A DNA stretch of 64,000 nt from Phycisphaerae bacterium (GCA_030601745.1 JAUWBI010000004.1:20147-84146), one strand, 5' to 3'; positions 54,100-63,055 are shown, counted from the first letter of the stretch. A program made the numbers and translations. The notes: generated by a model not told the origin, from the sequence alone.

Positions 54100-55583
54100 T
54101 CGTGAAAATTCGTGGCTAATGGTTTTCTACTGTGCCAGTCGGTTTCTTTTTCGAACATTCTCGCGATTCGAAGTAACTTTTCTTCCGCAAAGGCTGGCGT
54201 AAGTATCTGCAGACCAATCGGCAGGCCGTTCTCGTCGAAGCCGCAGGGAATGCTAATGCTCGGCACGCCTGCTAAATTAGCCGCTATCGTATAAATATCC
54301 GAAAGATACATCTTCAGCGGGTCGTCAATCTTTTCCCCGATTTTGAAAGCAACCGTAGGCGAAACCGGCATCATAACGCAATCGCACTTTTCAAAGGCGC
54401 TGGCAAAATCGCCCCGTATCAAATTCCTGACCTTAAGTGCTTTCAAATAATAGGCATCGTAATAACCGCTCGACAGGGCGTAAGTTCCGAGCATTATTCG
54501 CCTTTTAACTTCTTTGCCGAATGCCTCAGCCCGGGATTTGGAATAGACCTCGACATAATCTTTAGGATTCGCCGTACGATGGCCGTAGTGCACGCCGTCG
54601 TACCGAGCCAGATTACTCGAGGCTTCGGCGGTAGCTATCACGTAATAAGCAGCAATGGCATAATCCAGATGAGGCATATCTATTTCTATGACTTCAGCCC
54701 CGAGTCCTTTATATACATCTATCGATTCGGTCAGGGCCTTTTGTACCTGTTCATCTGCACCGGCGACGAATTCCGGCACAATTGCTATCTTGAGTTTTTC
54801 TATCGGCTCATCAAGTTTTTCGAGATAATCGCACACAGGGGCAGCCGCTTCATCAACGCTGGTGCTATCGGCTGGGTCGTGGCCGGCTATAATATTCATC
54901 ATCAATGCCGAGTCAGCTACGGTGCGGGTTATTGGCCCGATTTGATCCAGGCTCGAACCGTAGGCAACAAGTCCAAAGCGTGAGACCCTCCCGTACGTCG
55001 GCTTTAGCCCTACTACCCCGCAGAAACTGGCGGGCTGACGAATTGACCCGCCCGTGTCCGACCCGAGCGCCGCAAAACACAATCGCCCGGCGACGGCGGC
55101 GGCTGAACCCCCGCTGCTTCCGCCAGGCACACAACTGGTATTCCACGGATTGACTGTCTGCTTTAGCCCGGAGTTTTCCGTACTCGAACCCATTGCAAAC
55201 TCGTCCATATTCGTCTTGCCTACTATTACCGCATCAGCCGAGAGCAGTTTTTCAACTGCCGTAGCATTGTAAGGTGCGTGAAAATTCTCCAATATCTTTG
55301 AAGCGCAGGTAGTAGCCCCGAAAGTCGTACACATATTGTCTTTTACCGCAATCGGTACACCTGCCAGCCCCCCTACCGCCTCACCGGCAGCTATTTTGTC
55401 GTCAACCTCCTGCGCCTTCGCCAAGGCTTGTTCTTCGAATGTACTGATATAGGCACCGAGCACCGGGTCATATTTTTCTATTGTCTCAAAAACAGCTTCG
55501 GTAGCTGCGACGCTTTTTATCCGCCCTGCTGCAATTTCGTCTCGCAACTCCTTACAATCCTTATTTAACAACTCGTTTGCCAT
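54096..55583 (-). CDS. gatA: Aspartyl/glutamyl-tRNA amidotransferase subunit A
   Basis: 495 residues. The amidase signature GGSSGGSAAAVAGRLCFAALGSDTGGSIRQPASFCGVVGLKPTYG is split here only for length: GGSSGGSAAAVAG then GSDTGGSIRQPASF. The catalytic Lys lies in PIAVKDNM near residue 80, and the cis-Ser and Ser nucleophile fall in the signature. KNDMCT-like and TNMDEFAMGSSTENS segments agree with GatA. It supplies ammonia from glutamine to the GatB-activated tRNA. The stop overlaps the GxxExxY start; gatC lies 22 bp upstream. Confidence 0.96.
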   Translation of the reverse strand: MANELLNKDCKELRDEIAAGRIKSVAATEAVFETIEKYDPVLGAYISTFEEQALAKAQEVDDKIAAGEAVGGLAGVPIAVKDNMCTTFGATTCASKILENFHAPYNATAVEKLLSADAVIVGKTNMDEFAMGSSTENSGLKQTVNPWNTSCVPGGSSGGSAAAVAGRLCFAALGSDTGGSIRQPASFCGVVGLKPTYGRVSRFGLVAYGSSLDQIGPITRTVADSALMMNIIAGHDPADSTSVDEAAAPVCDYLEKLDEPIEKLKIAIVPEFVAGADEQVQKALTESIDVYKGLGAEVIEIDMPHLDYAIAAYYVIATAEASSNLARYDGVHYGHRTANPKDYVEVYSKSRAEAFGKEVKRRIMLGTYALSSGYYDAYYLKALKVRNLIRGDFASAFEKCDCVMMPVSPTVAFKIGEKIDDPLKMYLSDIYTIAANLAGVPSISIPCGFDENGLPIGLQILTPAFAEEKLLRIARMFEKETDWHSRKPLATNFHE

Positions 55584-55605
55584 ACTAAATGCTATTCACT
55601 ATCTT

Positions 55606-55914
55606 TTATGCACCGGAACTTCCATCAAGGATTTTCGGCACCTTGAAAAATTCTCCATCTCGCTGCGGCGCATTTGCTAATGTCTTTTCAGTTCCCAGTG
55701 ACTCTTTAACAGAGTCTGCACGAAAAACGTTGCTGACCGGCAAACAATGTGCCAGTGGTTCAACATTAGCGGTATCCAGTTCGTTCATTTTTTCTACATA
55801 GTCAAGGATTGCGCTTAACTGGCCTGTAAATTCCTCGACTTCCGCCTCGGTTAAATCCAAACGGGATAACCTGGCAACCTTCCTCACCTGCGCTTGGTCA
55901 ATTTTTTCCGCCAT
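55606..55914 (-). CDS. gatC: Aspartyl/glutamyl-tRNA amidotransferase subunit C
   Basis: 102 residues, AGGA six bases before the ATG. VRKVARLSRLDLTEAEVEEFTGQLSAILDYVEKMNELDTANVEP is the GatC core, and the rest is a short helix-turn tail. GatC holds GatA and GatB together. A hairpin with a T-run sits just 19 bases upstream of this start codon, so transcription from rpmB must read through it or a promoter must lie in between. Confidence 0.93.
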   Translation of the reverse strand: MAEKIDQAQVRKVARLSRLDLTEAEVEEFTGQLSAILDYVEKMNELDTANVEPLAHCLPVSNVFRADSVKESLGTEKTLANAPQRDGEFFKVPKILDGSSGA

Positions 55915-55932
55915 TTCTTTTCCTGCCTAAGT

Positions 55933-55959
55933 AAAAAGCGAGGCACAACCCGCCTCGCT
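55933..55959 (-). terminator. Terminator-like hairpin between rpmB and gatC
   Basis: On the minus strand AGCGAGGC (55959-55952) pairs with GCCTCGCT (55944-55937) around a 7-base loop, followed by T residues. It lies after rpmB and only 19 bases before the gatC ATG. It would end the rpmB transcript or attenuate gatCAB. Confidence 0.65.
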
Positions 55960-56029
55960 GTAAAATCCCATGGGCCTCCAAGCACCATCAGCAGCCAATT
56001 ACCAGTTACCAATCACCAGTCACCAATAA

Positions 56030-56287
56030 TCAATTAGATGCGGGTTTGTAATCTCGCTTGGTCGGCTTTTGAACAAGCCCCATACGAATAGCTTTGGCTG
56101 AGACCTTGATTCTGCAAACCCTGCCGTCAATAACAGCCCGGACCTTTTGTATGTTCGGCTTAAACTTTCTCTTGGTAACGCCGGTAACTTTCCTGCCGAC
56201 TCCGCCAAGATGTTTGGCCTTACCCCGCCGGGCGATACTTCTGCCGGCCACCGTTCGCTTACCCGTGAAATAACAAACTCTCGACAT
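56030..56287 (-). CDS. rpmB: 50S ribosomal protein L28
   Basis: 85 residues with AGGAG eight bases before the ATG. MSRVCYFTGKRTVAGRSIARRGKAKHLGG is the L28 N-terminus, and KFKPNIQKVRAVIDGRVCRIKVSAKAI continues the fold. The protein is basic and of normal length. It contributes to the large ribosomal subunit. The 3' flank (55985-56029) is a repetitive CAC/CAAT tract before the terminator. Confidence 0.96.
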   Translation of the reverse strand: MSRVCYFTGKRTVAGRSIARRGKAKHLGGVGRKVTGVTKRKFKPNIQKVRAVIDGRVCRIKVSAKAIRMGLVQKPTKRDYKPASN

Positions 56288-56488
56288 TCAATACGCTCCT
56301 AATTTCGTATCTTGTTGTTCGTATCTCGTATCTCGTCCGTCGAACAACGAATTAACTATTCACTATATTACTTCGTATCGAAATTGCAAGCACAAAGCCA
56401 GAATACCGCAAAAAACTCCTCAGGCACACAATTTCCTTGACATTATACCCATATTCATTACATTTGTGGGGAAAAGAAAAGGAGGTGC
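56288..56488. other. Intergenic stretch upstream of rpmB with repeat tract
   Basis: Holds a short tandem tract of TCGTATC units (about 56303-56340) close to the rpmB start and AT-rich sequence. A TTGACA (56432-56437) has no good -10 partner. No gene is supported in this part. Confidence 0.4.
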
Positions 56489-56650
56489 GATAGGACTATC
56501 CCACAGGGTGTTTTGTCAGGAAACTGCTACATCATCTGGGAACGGGGTACTTACGCTAACATAGCCGATTTCAACCTTGACGGTACGGTCAACTTCAAAG
56601 ATTTCGCAGATTTCGCCAACACCTGGCTCTGGCGGGCAAGCTGGTACTGA
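56489..56650 (+). pseudogene. Remnant of a dockerin-like C-terminus
   Basis: A 53-codon open stretch reads SGNCYIIWERGTYANIADFN and then LDGTVNFKDFADFANTWLW, the calcium-loop style seen at the ends of secreted proteins in this organism, followed by a stop at 56648. There is no usable start codon: AGGAGGTG is present at 56480-56487 but is followed by an early stop in the nearby frame. The region after the stop (56651-56759) is AT-rich and without a gene. It is best read as the tail of a lost secreted-protein gene. Confidence 0.5.
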
Positions 56651-56759
56651 TTGGAAAAACTAAAAACTAATAGCTAAAAACCAAAAACCATAATTCAAAA
56701 TTGAAAACTTACTTAATTTTAGGTTTTGCGCTATAGCTTTACATTTTTAGTTTTAAGTT

Positions 56760-57470
56760 TTACACTTTCTTCAGGTATGCCACTTCAACTCTGGTTAGCG
56801 TTCTGAATTTGCCGACACCGAGGCCGCGCGTGTTGAGTTTGCCTATCCGCGTTCTCACCAGCGATTTTACGGGCAGCCCCACTCTTGCTAACATTCTGCG
56901 AATCTGGCGATTAAGGCCCTGCCGAATAGTAATTTCAATCAACGATTCTTTATGGCTGCGTCTCAATATTTTTACTGATGACCTAGCGGTTTTGCCTTCA
57001 GCCAGCCAGATTCCTCTCTTTAACTTTTCCGCCGCCTCGCCGACGATTTGCCCCTTGACCCTGACAACATAGGTTTTAGCCAATCCATATCTCGGATGTG
57101 TTAATCTGTTTGCCAGTTCACTGTCGTTAGTGAGGATAATTACTCCAGAGGTATCGATATCGAGTCTGCCAACACAAAAGATGCGCTGACCGGCAGGGAT
57201 GATGTCTATCGCTTTTTTTCTGCCCTGTGGGTCGGAGTTGGTGCAAATCACCCCCCTGGGCTTATTCAAGAGAAAATATACCTTCTGGGCAGCGTGAATT
57301 TTCTTGCCATCTACCGTTATGAAATCCTTTTCAGGGTCAACGAAGGCCGGCAGCTTATCTACCACCTTGCGGTTTACGTGGACGACCCCACTGAGTATTA
57401 ACTCCTCGCATTTTCTGCGCGAATCGACACCCGCCGCAGCCAAAACCTTCTGTAATCTTTGTTCAGCCAT
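56760..57470 (-). CDS. rluB: 16S/23S rRNA pseudouridine synthase, RsuA/RluB family
   Basis: 236 residues from the ATG at 57470 (MAEQRLQKVLAAAGVDSRR). This start is preferred over one 60 bases upstream, which would overlap the leucine-rich-repeat gene. An S4-like domain covers 1-60. The pseudouridine-synthase core has CVGRLDIDTSGVIILTNDSELANRLTHP, with the catalytic Asp in GRLD, and RQGLNRQIRRMLARVGLPVKSLVR. It modifies uridines in ribosomal RNA. The start is 10 bases after the repeat gene's stop, so the two may be cotranscribed. RsuA or RluE cannot be fully excluded. Confidence 0.88.
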   Translation of the reverse strand: MAEQRLQKVLAAAGVDSRRKCEELILSGVVHVNRKVVDKLPAFVDPEKDFITVDGKKIHAAQKVYFLLNKPRGVICTNSDPQGRKKAIDIIPAGQRIFCVGRLDIDTSGVIILTNDSELANRLTHPRYGLAKTYVVRVKGQIVGEAAEKLKRGIWLAEGKTARSSVKILRRSHKESLIEITIRQGLNRQIRRMLARVGLPVKSLVRTRIGKLNTRGLGVGKFRTLTRVEVAYLKKV

Positions 57471-57480
57471 AAGGAGTTGC

Positions 57481-59046
57481 TTATCGCTCAGTGCCTTCAA
57501 AATAATATTCGAGAAGCTCCGCAAAATCATTCACGTCCACATTTCCCGAGCGATTCAGATCTGCTTGACCACACCAATCGTTCTGCTCGCTGCATCCGGT
57601 CTTCCCAAAGTGATTGGCGAACTCAATTAAATTCGGAAGTTCAACACCCCAATCGTCTGTGAGTGAATTGGGGCTTGGATCATACAAACTGGTTAGCTTG
57701 GGATTGAAAGAGCTAATCAATGGTAAATAGATATAGTAGGTAGCTGTGTTCAATGGGTTGTTCAGCAGGTCTAGGTACTTCAGATTTGTCAATTCTAATA
57801 GTGCAGAGATGTCGTTGACCTGATTATCGCGTAAACTCAGAGATGCCAGATTCGTCAGCCCTGAGAGCATAGAGACATCACTAATCCGATTCTCGTTTAA
57901 AGACAGGCCCGTCAGATTCGTCAATCCTGAAAGTGCAGAGATGTCGGTAATCTGATTGTCCGAGAGCCAAAGTTCATTCAGATTTGTCAAATTTGAGAGC
58001 GCAGAGATGTCACTTATCTCATTTTGTGCCGACTCTAAGATTATCAGACTCGTCAGTCCTCTGAGGACAGAGATGTCGCTGATCGAGTTAATGCGGAGGT
58101 GTAGATGCGTCAGATTCACCAGACGCGATAATGCAGAGATGTCGCTAATCTGATTGTCGTGCAGGCACAGACCCTTCAGATTTGTCAAATTTGAGAGTGT
58201 GGAGATGTCGCTGATCTGATTTTGGTACAGAAACAAAGCCGTCAGATTTGTCATCCCTGAGAGGGTAGAAACGTCACTGATCTGATTGTGGGCCAGATTC
58301 AGGTATGTAAGATTCGTCAAACTTGAGAGCGCAGAAATATCGCTGATTCGATTATCATCCAGCCCAACCCTCGTTAGTTTCGTAAGACCGGAGAGCGCAG
58401 AGATGTCACTGATTTGGTTTAGGCCCAAATATAGATATGTCAGATTCGTCAAACCTGAGAGTGAAGATATGTCGCTGATCCGATTGTAGTTCAGAGACAA
58501 CCGCCTTAGATTGGTTAGTCCAGATACTGTAGATATGTCGCTAATCTGATTACTGCCCAGAAATAGCTCAGTTAGATTTATCAGTCCTGAGACCACAGAT
58601 ATGTCGCTTATCTGATTGTTGTGCAACCGCAAACTCCTCAGATTCGCCAATCCGAAGAGAGCGGAGATATCAGTGATCTGATTCCAGTAGAGATTCAGCG
58701 TTCTCAGATTCGTCAGTCCTGAGATGGCATTGCAGTCGCTGATTTGGTTTTCACTCAGCCGTAGGGTAACTAAATTCGTAGCATACTCAAGGCCTGTCAG
58801 GTCAACAATCCCTCTCTTGCTGGCATCAAGGCCGGTTAAATCAAGCATGTCGGTTGGAGTGGGGTCAGAAACGCCCAGTTTTTCCTCTACAGCGGCCTGC
58901 AGGTTGGGGTCGGCAAAATAAACCGGCTCTTCCGACAGTGCCAGACCGGCTATTGCCGTAATCAAAACCACGATTAAATATACTATCTTTCTAATCTTTC
59001 TGCCTCCATTTCCGTAGGATAGGGGCAAACACGATTCACAATCCAC
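57481..59046 (-). CDS. Secreted leucine-rich-repeat (internalin-like) protein with dockerin-like tail
   Basis: 521 residues as drawn from the ATG at 59046. About 17 repeats of 22 residues (GLTNLTYLYLGLNQISDISALS type) fill residues 85-430. The C-terminus holds a cysteine pair and a single calcium-loop-like DLNRSGNVDVNDFAELL. The signal segment is KIVYLIVVLITAIAGLALS. A perfect GGAGG (59003-59007) lies seven bases before codon 18, an ATT. Starting there gives a textbook signal peptide (RKIVYLIVV), whereas the ATG has no ribosome site. Such proteins act at the cell surface in binding. The ligand is unknown. Confidence 0.85.
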   Translation of the reverse strand: MDCESCLPLSYGNGGRKIRKIVYLIVVLITAIAGLALSEEPVYFADPNLQAAVEEKLGVSDPTPTDMLDLTGLDASKRGIVDLTGLEYATNLVTLRLSENQISDCNAISGLTNLRTLNLYWNQITDISALFGLANLRSLRLHNNQISDISVVSGLINLTELFLGSNQISDISTVSGLTNLRRLSLNYNRISDISSLSGLTNLTYLYLGLNQISDISALSGLTKLTRVGLDDNRISDISALSSLTNLTYLNLAHNQISDVSTLSGMTNLTALFLYQNQISDISTLSNLTNLKGLCLHDNQISDISALSRLVNLTHLHLRINSISDISVLRGLTSLIILESAQNEISDISALSNLTNLNELWLSDNQITDISALSGLTNLTGLSLNENRISDVSMLSGLTNLASLSLRDNQVNDISALLELTNLKYLDLLNNPLNTATYYIYLPLISSFNPKLTSLYDPSPNSLTDDWGVELPNLIEFANHFGKTGCSEQNDWCGQADLNRSGNVDVNDFAELLEYYFEGTER

Positions 59047-59064
59047 AAAATACGGGCTACGAAT

Positions 59065-59979
59065 TTAATAGGCCCAGATGTTGCCAAAAATGTTACCGAA
59101 CTTATTGGCGTAAATAATTCCGATACACGTTAAAACCCAGAGCACAAAGCCAATCTGAAACGGCCAATCGTGGAGAATAAGCTGCACAGGGCCGGAATAT
59201 CTGGCCTTTTGTATTAGCGCACTGAAACGGAAAACGCAGTACAAAACCAGCGGCGTAGTATAGACCAGATTATTAGTGCCGAAAAGCCCCCTTGTCCTGT
59301 CATCCATCGCATAAAGTAGAAAACATACCACTGCCAGACCGCTGGTTACATCGAGCATATGTGCCAGCAGCTCCGGTGTATAGCCGCCAAGTGTTTTGCG
59401 AAATGACTCGCTATCTTCACGAAGCTGCGCTATTTCACTGCGGCGTTTGCTAAAACCCAAAAACAGGCACAAAGCAAAGGTGCAGATAATCAGCCAGGGC
59501 GAGATGAATACTCCCACGACAACTGCTCCCGCAACAGCTCGCAGGCAAAAGCCGATTGATATTACTACGCAATCCAGAATCATCACTCGTTTCAGCAGAA
59601 GCGAATAAAGAATCATCAGCCCGATATACATCAGGACGATAATTGCGAGTTCACGAATAAGCAAATAACTGCAAACAATCGCTACTACAGCGCACAGAGC
59701 AGACATTACAGCGGCAGAACCAACGGTTACGCTGCCTGTTGCGATTGGCCTTTTGTATTTTTCCGGATGCAGCAGGTCTGTCTTGCGGTCGATTATGTCG
59801 TTAAAGATATAGATGGCCGATGCCGCCAGAGAAAAACAGAAAAAACCACCAACGGCACTACCAACCGCCAGGAGCACTTCATCAATCGGACCAAGAAGTT
59901 TCCTTCCGAATATAAGGGCTGCGAATACAAACATATTCTTGGTCCAGTGCAGCGGACGCATTATCTGCAAAAATTTCAT
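59065..59979 (-). CDS. UbiA-family prenyltransferase, DPPR synthase-like
   Basis: 304 residues from the ATG at 59979, with AAAGGTG (59985-59991) 5 bases before it. A longer frame from 60099 adds only repeat-derived residues (ITIYYFQYSIVNSQQ). About eight to nine membrane helices are seen. The first Asp-rich motif is NDIIDRKTDLLHPEKYKRPIATG, and the second site is near KRRSEIAQLRED. The RPLHWTKN and PWLIICTFALCLFLGFSKRR elements match decaprenyl-phosphate phosphoribosyltransferase-like enzymes. Such enzymes attach a phosphoribose or aromatic group to polyprenyl phosphate. The acceptor cannot be confirmed here. Confidence 0.82.
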   Translation of the reverse strand: MKFLQIMRPLHWTKNMFVFAALIFGRKLLGPIDEVLLAVGSAVGGFFCFSLAASAIYIFNDIIDRKTDLLHPEKYKRPIATGSVTVGSAAVMSALCAVVAIVCSYLLIRELAIIVLMYIGLMILYSLLLKRVMILDCVVISIGFCLRAVAGAVVVGVFISPWLIICTFALCLFLGFSKRRSEIAQLREDSESFRKTLGGYTPELLAHMLDVTSGLAVVCFLLYAMDDRTRGLFGTNNLVYTTPLVLYCVFRFSALIQKARYSGPVQLILHDWPFQIGFVLWVLTCIGIIYANKFGNIFGNIWAY

Positions 59980-59995
59980 AGCTTCACCTTTCATT

Positions 59996-60058
59996 GAATA
60001 TTGTTGACTATTGACAATTGAATATTGAAAATAGTAAATAGTCAATAGTAAATAGTAA
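59996..60058. repeat. AT-rich tandem tract upstream of the prenyltransferase
   Basis: Overlapping units of the type AATAGTAAATAGTCAATAG and CAATATTCAATTG repeat several times. The tract separates the divergent prenyltransferase and HAD genes. Translated, it adds the spurious N-terminal extension of the prenyltransferase. Confidence 0.7.
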
Positions 60059-60748
60059 ATGATTATGATAACGACCGTTGTTTTTGATTTAGACGACACA
60101 CTTTACGATGAAGTCGAGTACTGCAGGAGCGGCTTCGAGGCCGTGGCTGAGTTTCTCGCTAACTTGCCCGGTGCGCCGTCCGCCGGGCGTATTTTCAGTG
60201 CCTTCTGGAAGCAATTCACAGCCGGCGATCGCACAAAGACGTTTAATACAGCTCTCGGCGAGCTTGGCATACGCTATGACGATAGGCTTATCCAGGAGCT
60301 AATATACGCTTATCGCAACCACGTCCCGAAAATAACACTGCCGCAGGACAGCCGGGACCTCCTCTCCCGGCTAAGCGGCAAATATACCTTAGCTCTCCTA
60401 ACGGACGGTTTCCTACCAGCCCAGCAATTAAAAGTGCAGGCATTGGGAATCGAAAAATATTTTAAGTGCATAATTTATACCGAACAGCTTGGCAGGGAAT
60501 TCTGGAAGCCGTCGCCGGCCGGTTTTCAAAAACTAATGGAGACCTTAAATGCAAAGCCGCAGAATATAGCTTACGTTGCTGACAATGAAAAAAAAGATTT
60601 TATCGCACCGAACAAATTGGGCTTTTTGACCATCCGCATAATCCGCCCTGCCGGCTTGCATTCGGAACCCTCGCAGGAACCCGGCGCTGCGGCACAATAT
60701 ACAATACGCCAAATCAGCCAATTATCAGCGCTTCTGGAGAAATTTTGA
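60059..60748 (+). CDS. HAD-family hydrolase
   Basis: 229 residues (start could also be the ATG at 60065). TTVVFDLDDTLYDE is motif I with the nucleophile Asp, ALLTDGF is motif II, a Lys in EFWKPSPAGF is motif III, and VADNEKKDF is motif IV. A helical cap lies between motifs I and II, as in small phosphatases and haloacid-dehalogenase-like enzymes. The substrate is unknown. Upstream lies only the AT-rich repeat tract, and no clear ribosome site is seen. Confidence 0.85.
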   Translation: MIMITTVVFDLDDTLYDEVEYCRSGFEAVAEFLANLPGAPSAGRIFSAFWKQFTAGDRTKTFNTALGELGIRYDDRLIQELIYAYRNHVPKITLPQDSRDLLSRLSGKYTLALLTDGFLPAQQLKVQALGIEKYFKCIIYTEQLGREFWKPSPAGFQKLMETLNAKPQNIAYVADNEKKDFIAPNKLGFLTIRIIRPAGLHSEPSQEPGAAAQYTIRQISQLSALLEKF

Positions 60749-60817
60749 GACTTTAGTTTCTGTTACTGCCCTCCGGATTAACCCGCGATTAAAACGACCC
60801 TGACATCGTTTTTTTTA

Positions 60818-60846
60818 TTGACTCAGAGGCGTCTTTAGGCGATAAT
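60818..60846 (+). promoter_or_regulatory. Promoter candidate for the coiled-coil membrane protein
   Basis: TTGACT (60818-60823) and GATAAT (60841-60846) are 17 bases apart. Each matches the consensus at five of six positions. The gene starts 57 bases downstream. Confidence 0.6.
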
Positions 60847-60902
60847 ATACTATCTAAGCGGCCTTAATATTTGATTTTTCACTATTTCTAAGGAGTTTTA
60901 CT

Positions 60903-62351
60903 ATGCCAGCAGGCAAAAGACAGCAAACCGACGCTATGCTCTATACCCTGATAACCTTTGTAGGGCTTTTTATTATTGCAACCACCGTTGCAGTTATCTA
61001 CTACGTCAAAGCCGAGGAGCACAGGACAAATGCAGCCAAATTACAAAGCCAGATTGATGAGCTCGCCACCCCCGCTGAGCTGCGAAAGGGCCTGGGAACG
61101 ATAATCGGAACAAAACAGGCCCGGAAGAGCAGGCTCGGTACAATGGTCGATTATCTCGACGGAACGGTCTCGCTAATAATCGGGGGACTGCCCGAAGATA
61201 CCTCCGCTGAAGTTAAATCCAACACCGCCAATAGAAAAACCGGAGAGACTTTAGAGCTGTTGGCTCAGGAGTATATTGATTTTGAAAACATTGACCCCAA
61301 CACCACCGGGCTTATACGAATAATTGAAAAACTAAAAGCAAAGCTCGATGACACTGCAGCCGAATTACTCGCCACCCAGGAACAGCTTAATGACCTGCAA
61401 GACCGATTTGATGATGCGATGAAAGCCAGCTTCGAAAAAGAACAAACACTGTTAGCTGAGAAAGAAAAATATCAGCAGCAGGTTAGCGACATTAAGCAGG
61501 ACTACAATGAACTTGAGGCCCTCACGATAAAAACCTCAGATGAGAAAGTTCAGACTCTTATGGCCCAACGCGATGAAGCAAGAGCCGACCGCGATAACGA
61601 ACACGGTGAGCTGCTGAAAACACAGGCAGAATTGAAAATGGCTTTAGGCAGGATAGAGTATATCCAGAAAAAGATTGACGATATTATGCCCCCGCCCGAC
61701 AGCAACGTGGCGGCATATAAGCCCGACGGAAAAATAGTATTGATTGATGACCAGACCGGAATAGTCCATCTCAATATTGGAAGCGACGACCGCGTTTATC
61801 GAGGTTTAACATTTCCCGTTTACGACAAAAATATGCCTATCCCCAAGGACGGCAAGGGAAAGGCGGAAATCGAAGTATTCAACGTCGGGAAAACCATTTC
61901 GGCAGCACGCATTATACCCGCAAAAATGAAAAGACCCATCATACTCGGTGATATTATCGCAAATTTGATTTGGGACAGTGACAAAACGAACGTATTTGTG
62001 GTAGCAGGTGAATTCGACCTTGATGGCGACAAAAGTATTGATTACGACGCTCTCTATAAAATAAAAACACTCATTGAAAAATGGGGCGGCAGAGTGGCCG
62101 ATACCGTTTCCATCGACACGGATTTCCTTGTTCTCGGCAAAGCTCCGAAAGTTCTTAGAAAGCCGACTTTTGAAACAATGGAAGTGGACCCAATGGCAAT
62201 GGTAAAATACCAGGCCTCGGTACAAAAAGCTGCCCACTACAAGCAAGTGCAAAACCGGGCACAGGCCTTTTCGATTCCTGTATTCAACTACGAGAGATTC
62301 CTCTATTTCTTGGGCTACAAAACACAATCACGCAGAGCCGGCGCATTTTAA
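60903..62351 (+). CDS. Conserved membrane-anchored coiled-coil protein
   Basis: 482 residues with AAGGAG before the ATG. One hydrophobic helix at about 14-37 (LYTLITFVGLFIIATTVAVIYY) is followed by a long coiled-coil region from about 40 to 265 (EEHRTNAAKLQSQIDEL, KYQQQVSDIKQDYNELEAL). A globular C-terminal part from about 290 follows (GIVHLNIGSDDRVYRGLTFPVYD). The layout, one membrane helix, coiled coil, small domain, suggests a cytoplasmic scaffold or a planctomycete cell-envelope component. I do not recognise a family with a known function. It has its own promoter. Confidence 0.75.
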   Translation: MPAGKRQQTDAMLYTLITFVGLFIIATTVAVIYYVKAEEHRTNAAKLQSQIDELATPAELRKGLGTIIGTKQARKSRLGTMVDYLDGTVSLIIGGLPEDTSAEVKSNTANRKTGETLELLAQEYIDFENIDPNTTGLIRIIEKLKAKLDDTAAELLATQEQLNDLQDRFDDAMKASFEKEQTLLAEKEKYQQQVSDIKQDYNELEALTIKTSDEKVQTLMAQRDEARADRDNEHGELLKTQAELKMALGRIEYIQKKIDDIMPPPDSNVAAYKPDGKIVLIDDQTGIVHLNIGSDDRVYRGLTFPVYDKNMPIPKDGKGKAEIEVFNVGKTISAARIIPAKMKRPIILGDIIANLIWDSDKTNVFVVAGEFDLDGDKSIDYDALYKIKTLIEKWGGRVADTVSIDTDFLVLGKAPKVLRKPTFETMEVDPMAMVKYQASVQKAAHYKQVQNRAQAFSIPVFNYERFLYFLGYKTQSRRAGAF

Positions 62352-63055
62352 TCTGATGTATCGCCGGCTGGTTCGACACCAATCGAGGCAACAAAAACTT
62401 CGCCCGTGTACTGAGCTGCAGTGTTTGCAGATGTAAAGCCCTTTTTCACCGCAGCGAAAGTTACGGTCCAGCTTGCTTTGATGCCTGCACCGAGCGGCTC
62501 ACCCACATCGCAATCCAGCCCGGATGGAATATCCACCGCCAGAATAGGGCAATCCTGAGCATTTATGCTTTCTATCAACTGTTTATACTCATTGCTCAAT
62601 TTCCCACCTAAACCCGTGCCGAAAAGACCGTCAACGAGCATATCAGCACCGGCAGCAAAACCTTTGACCCGCCCCGCGATATCGCTATCACTCAGGTTCA
62701 ACCGTTCAATTGGCTGGCCTAATCGCTCTAAAATATCCAGGTTTATCTTTGCATCGCCTTTGATTTTGTTCCGGTCGCCGATTATGACCACGACAACGCT
62801 AAAGCCGCTGTTTAACAGGTGCCTGGCAATTACGTACCCGTCGCCGCCGTTATTTCCCGTCCCGCAGAATATACAGACCTTCGGAGTCGTAACGTCGGCG
62901 AGTTTCTCTTTAATCAATTCGGCACAACTTCGCCCGGCGTTTTCCATCAGAACCACGCCCGGTATTCCAAGCTCATTTATCGCCCACCGGTCAAACGCGC
63001 GAACCTCATCCCTGCTCATCACAATAGTTTCTTTATTGGTTGAATATTTTTCCAT
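62348..63055 (-). CDS. nnrE: NAD(P)H-hydrate epimerase
   Basis: 235 residues. The N-terminal YjeF domain shows VMSRDEVRAFDRWAINELGIPGVVLMENAG, then VCIFCGTGNNGGDGYVIARHL and VDGLFGTGLGGKLSNEYKQLI, the binding loops for the nicotinamide hydrate. AVDIPSGLDCDVGEPLG and VTFAAVKKGF complete the fold. It repairs damaged NAD(P)H hydrates by epimerising the R form so that the dehydratase can act. The dehydratase domain is absent, so this is the stand-alone form. It overlaps the coiled-coil gene's end by 4 bp in convergent orientation. Confidence 0.92.
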   Translation of the reverse strand: MEKYSTNKETIVMSRDEVRAFDRWAINELGIPGVVLMENAGRSCAELIKEKLADVTTPKVCIFCGTGNNGGDGYVIARHLLNSGFSVVVVIIGDRNKIKGDAKINLDILERLGQPIERLNLSDSDIAGRVKGFAAGADMLVDGLFGTGLGGKLSNEYKQLIESINAQDCPILAVDIPSGLDCDVGEPLGAGIKASWTVTFAAVKKGFTSANTAAQYTGEVFVASIGVEPAGDTSD

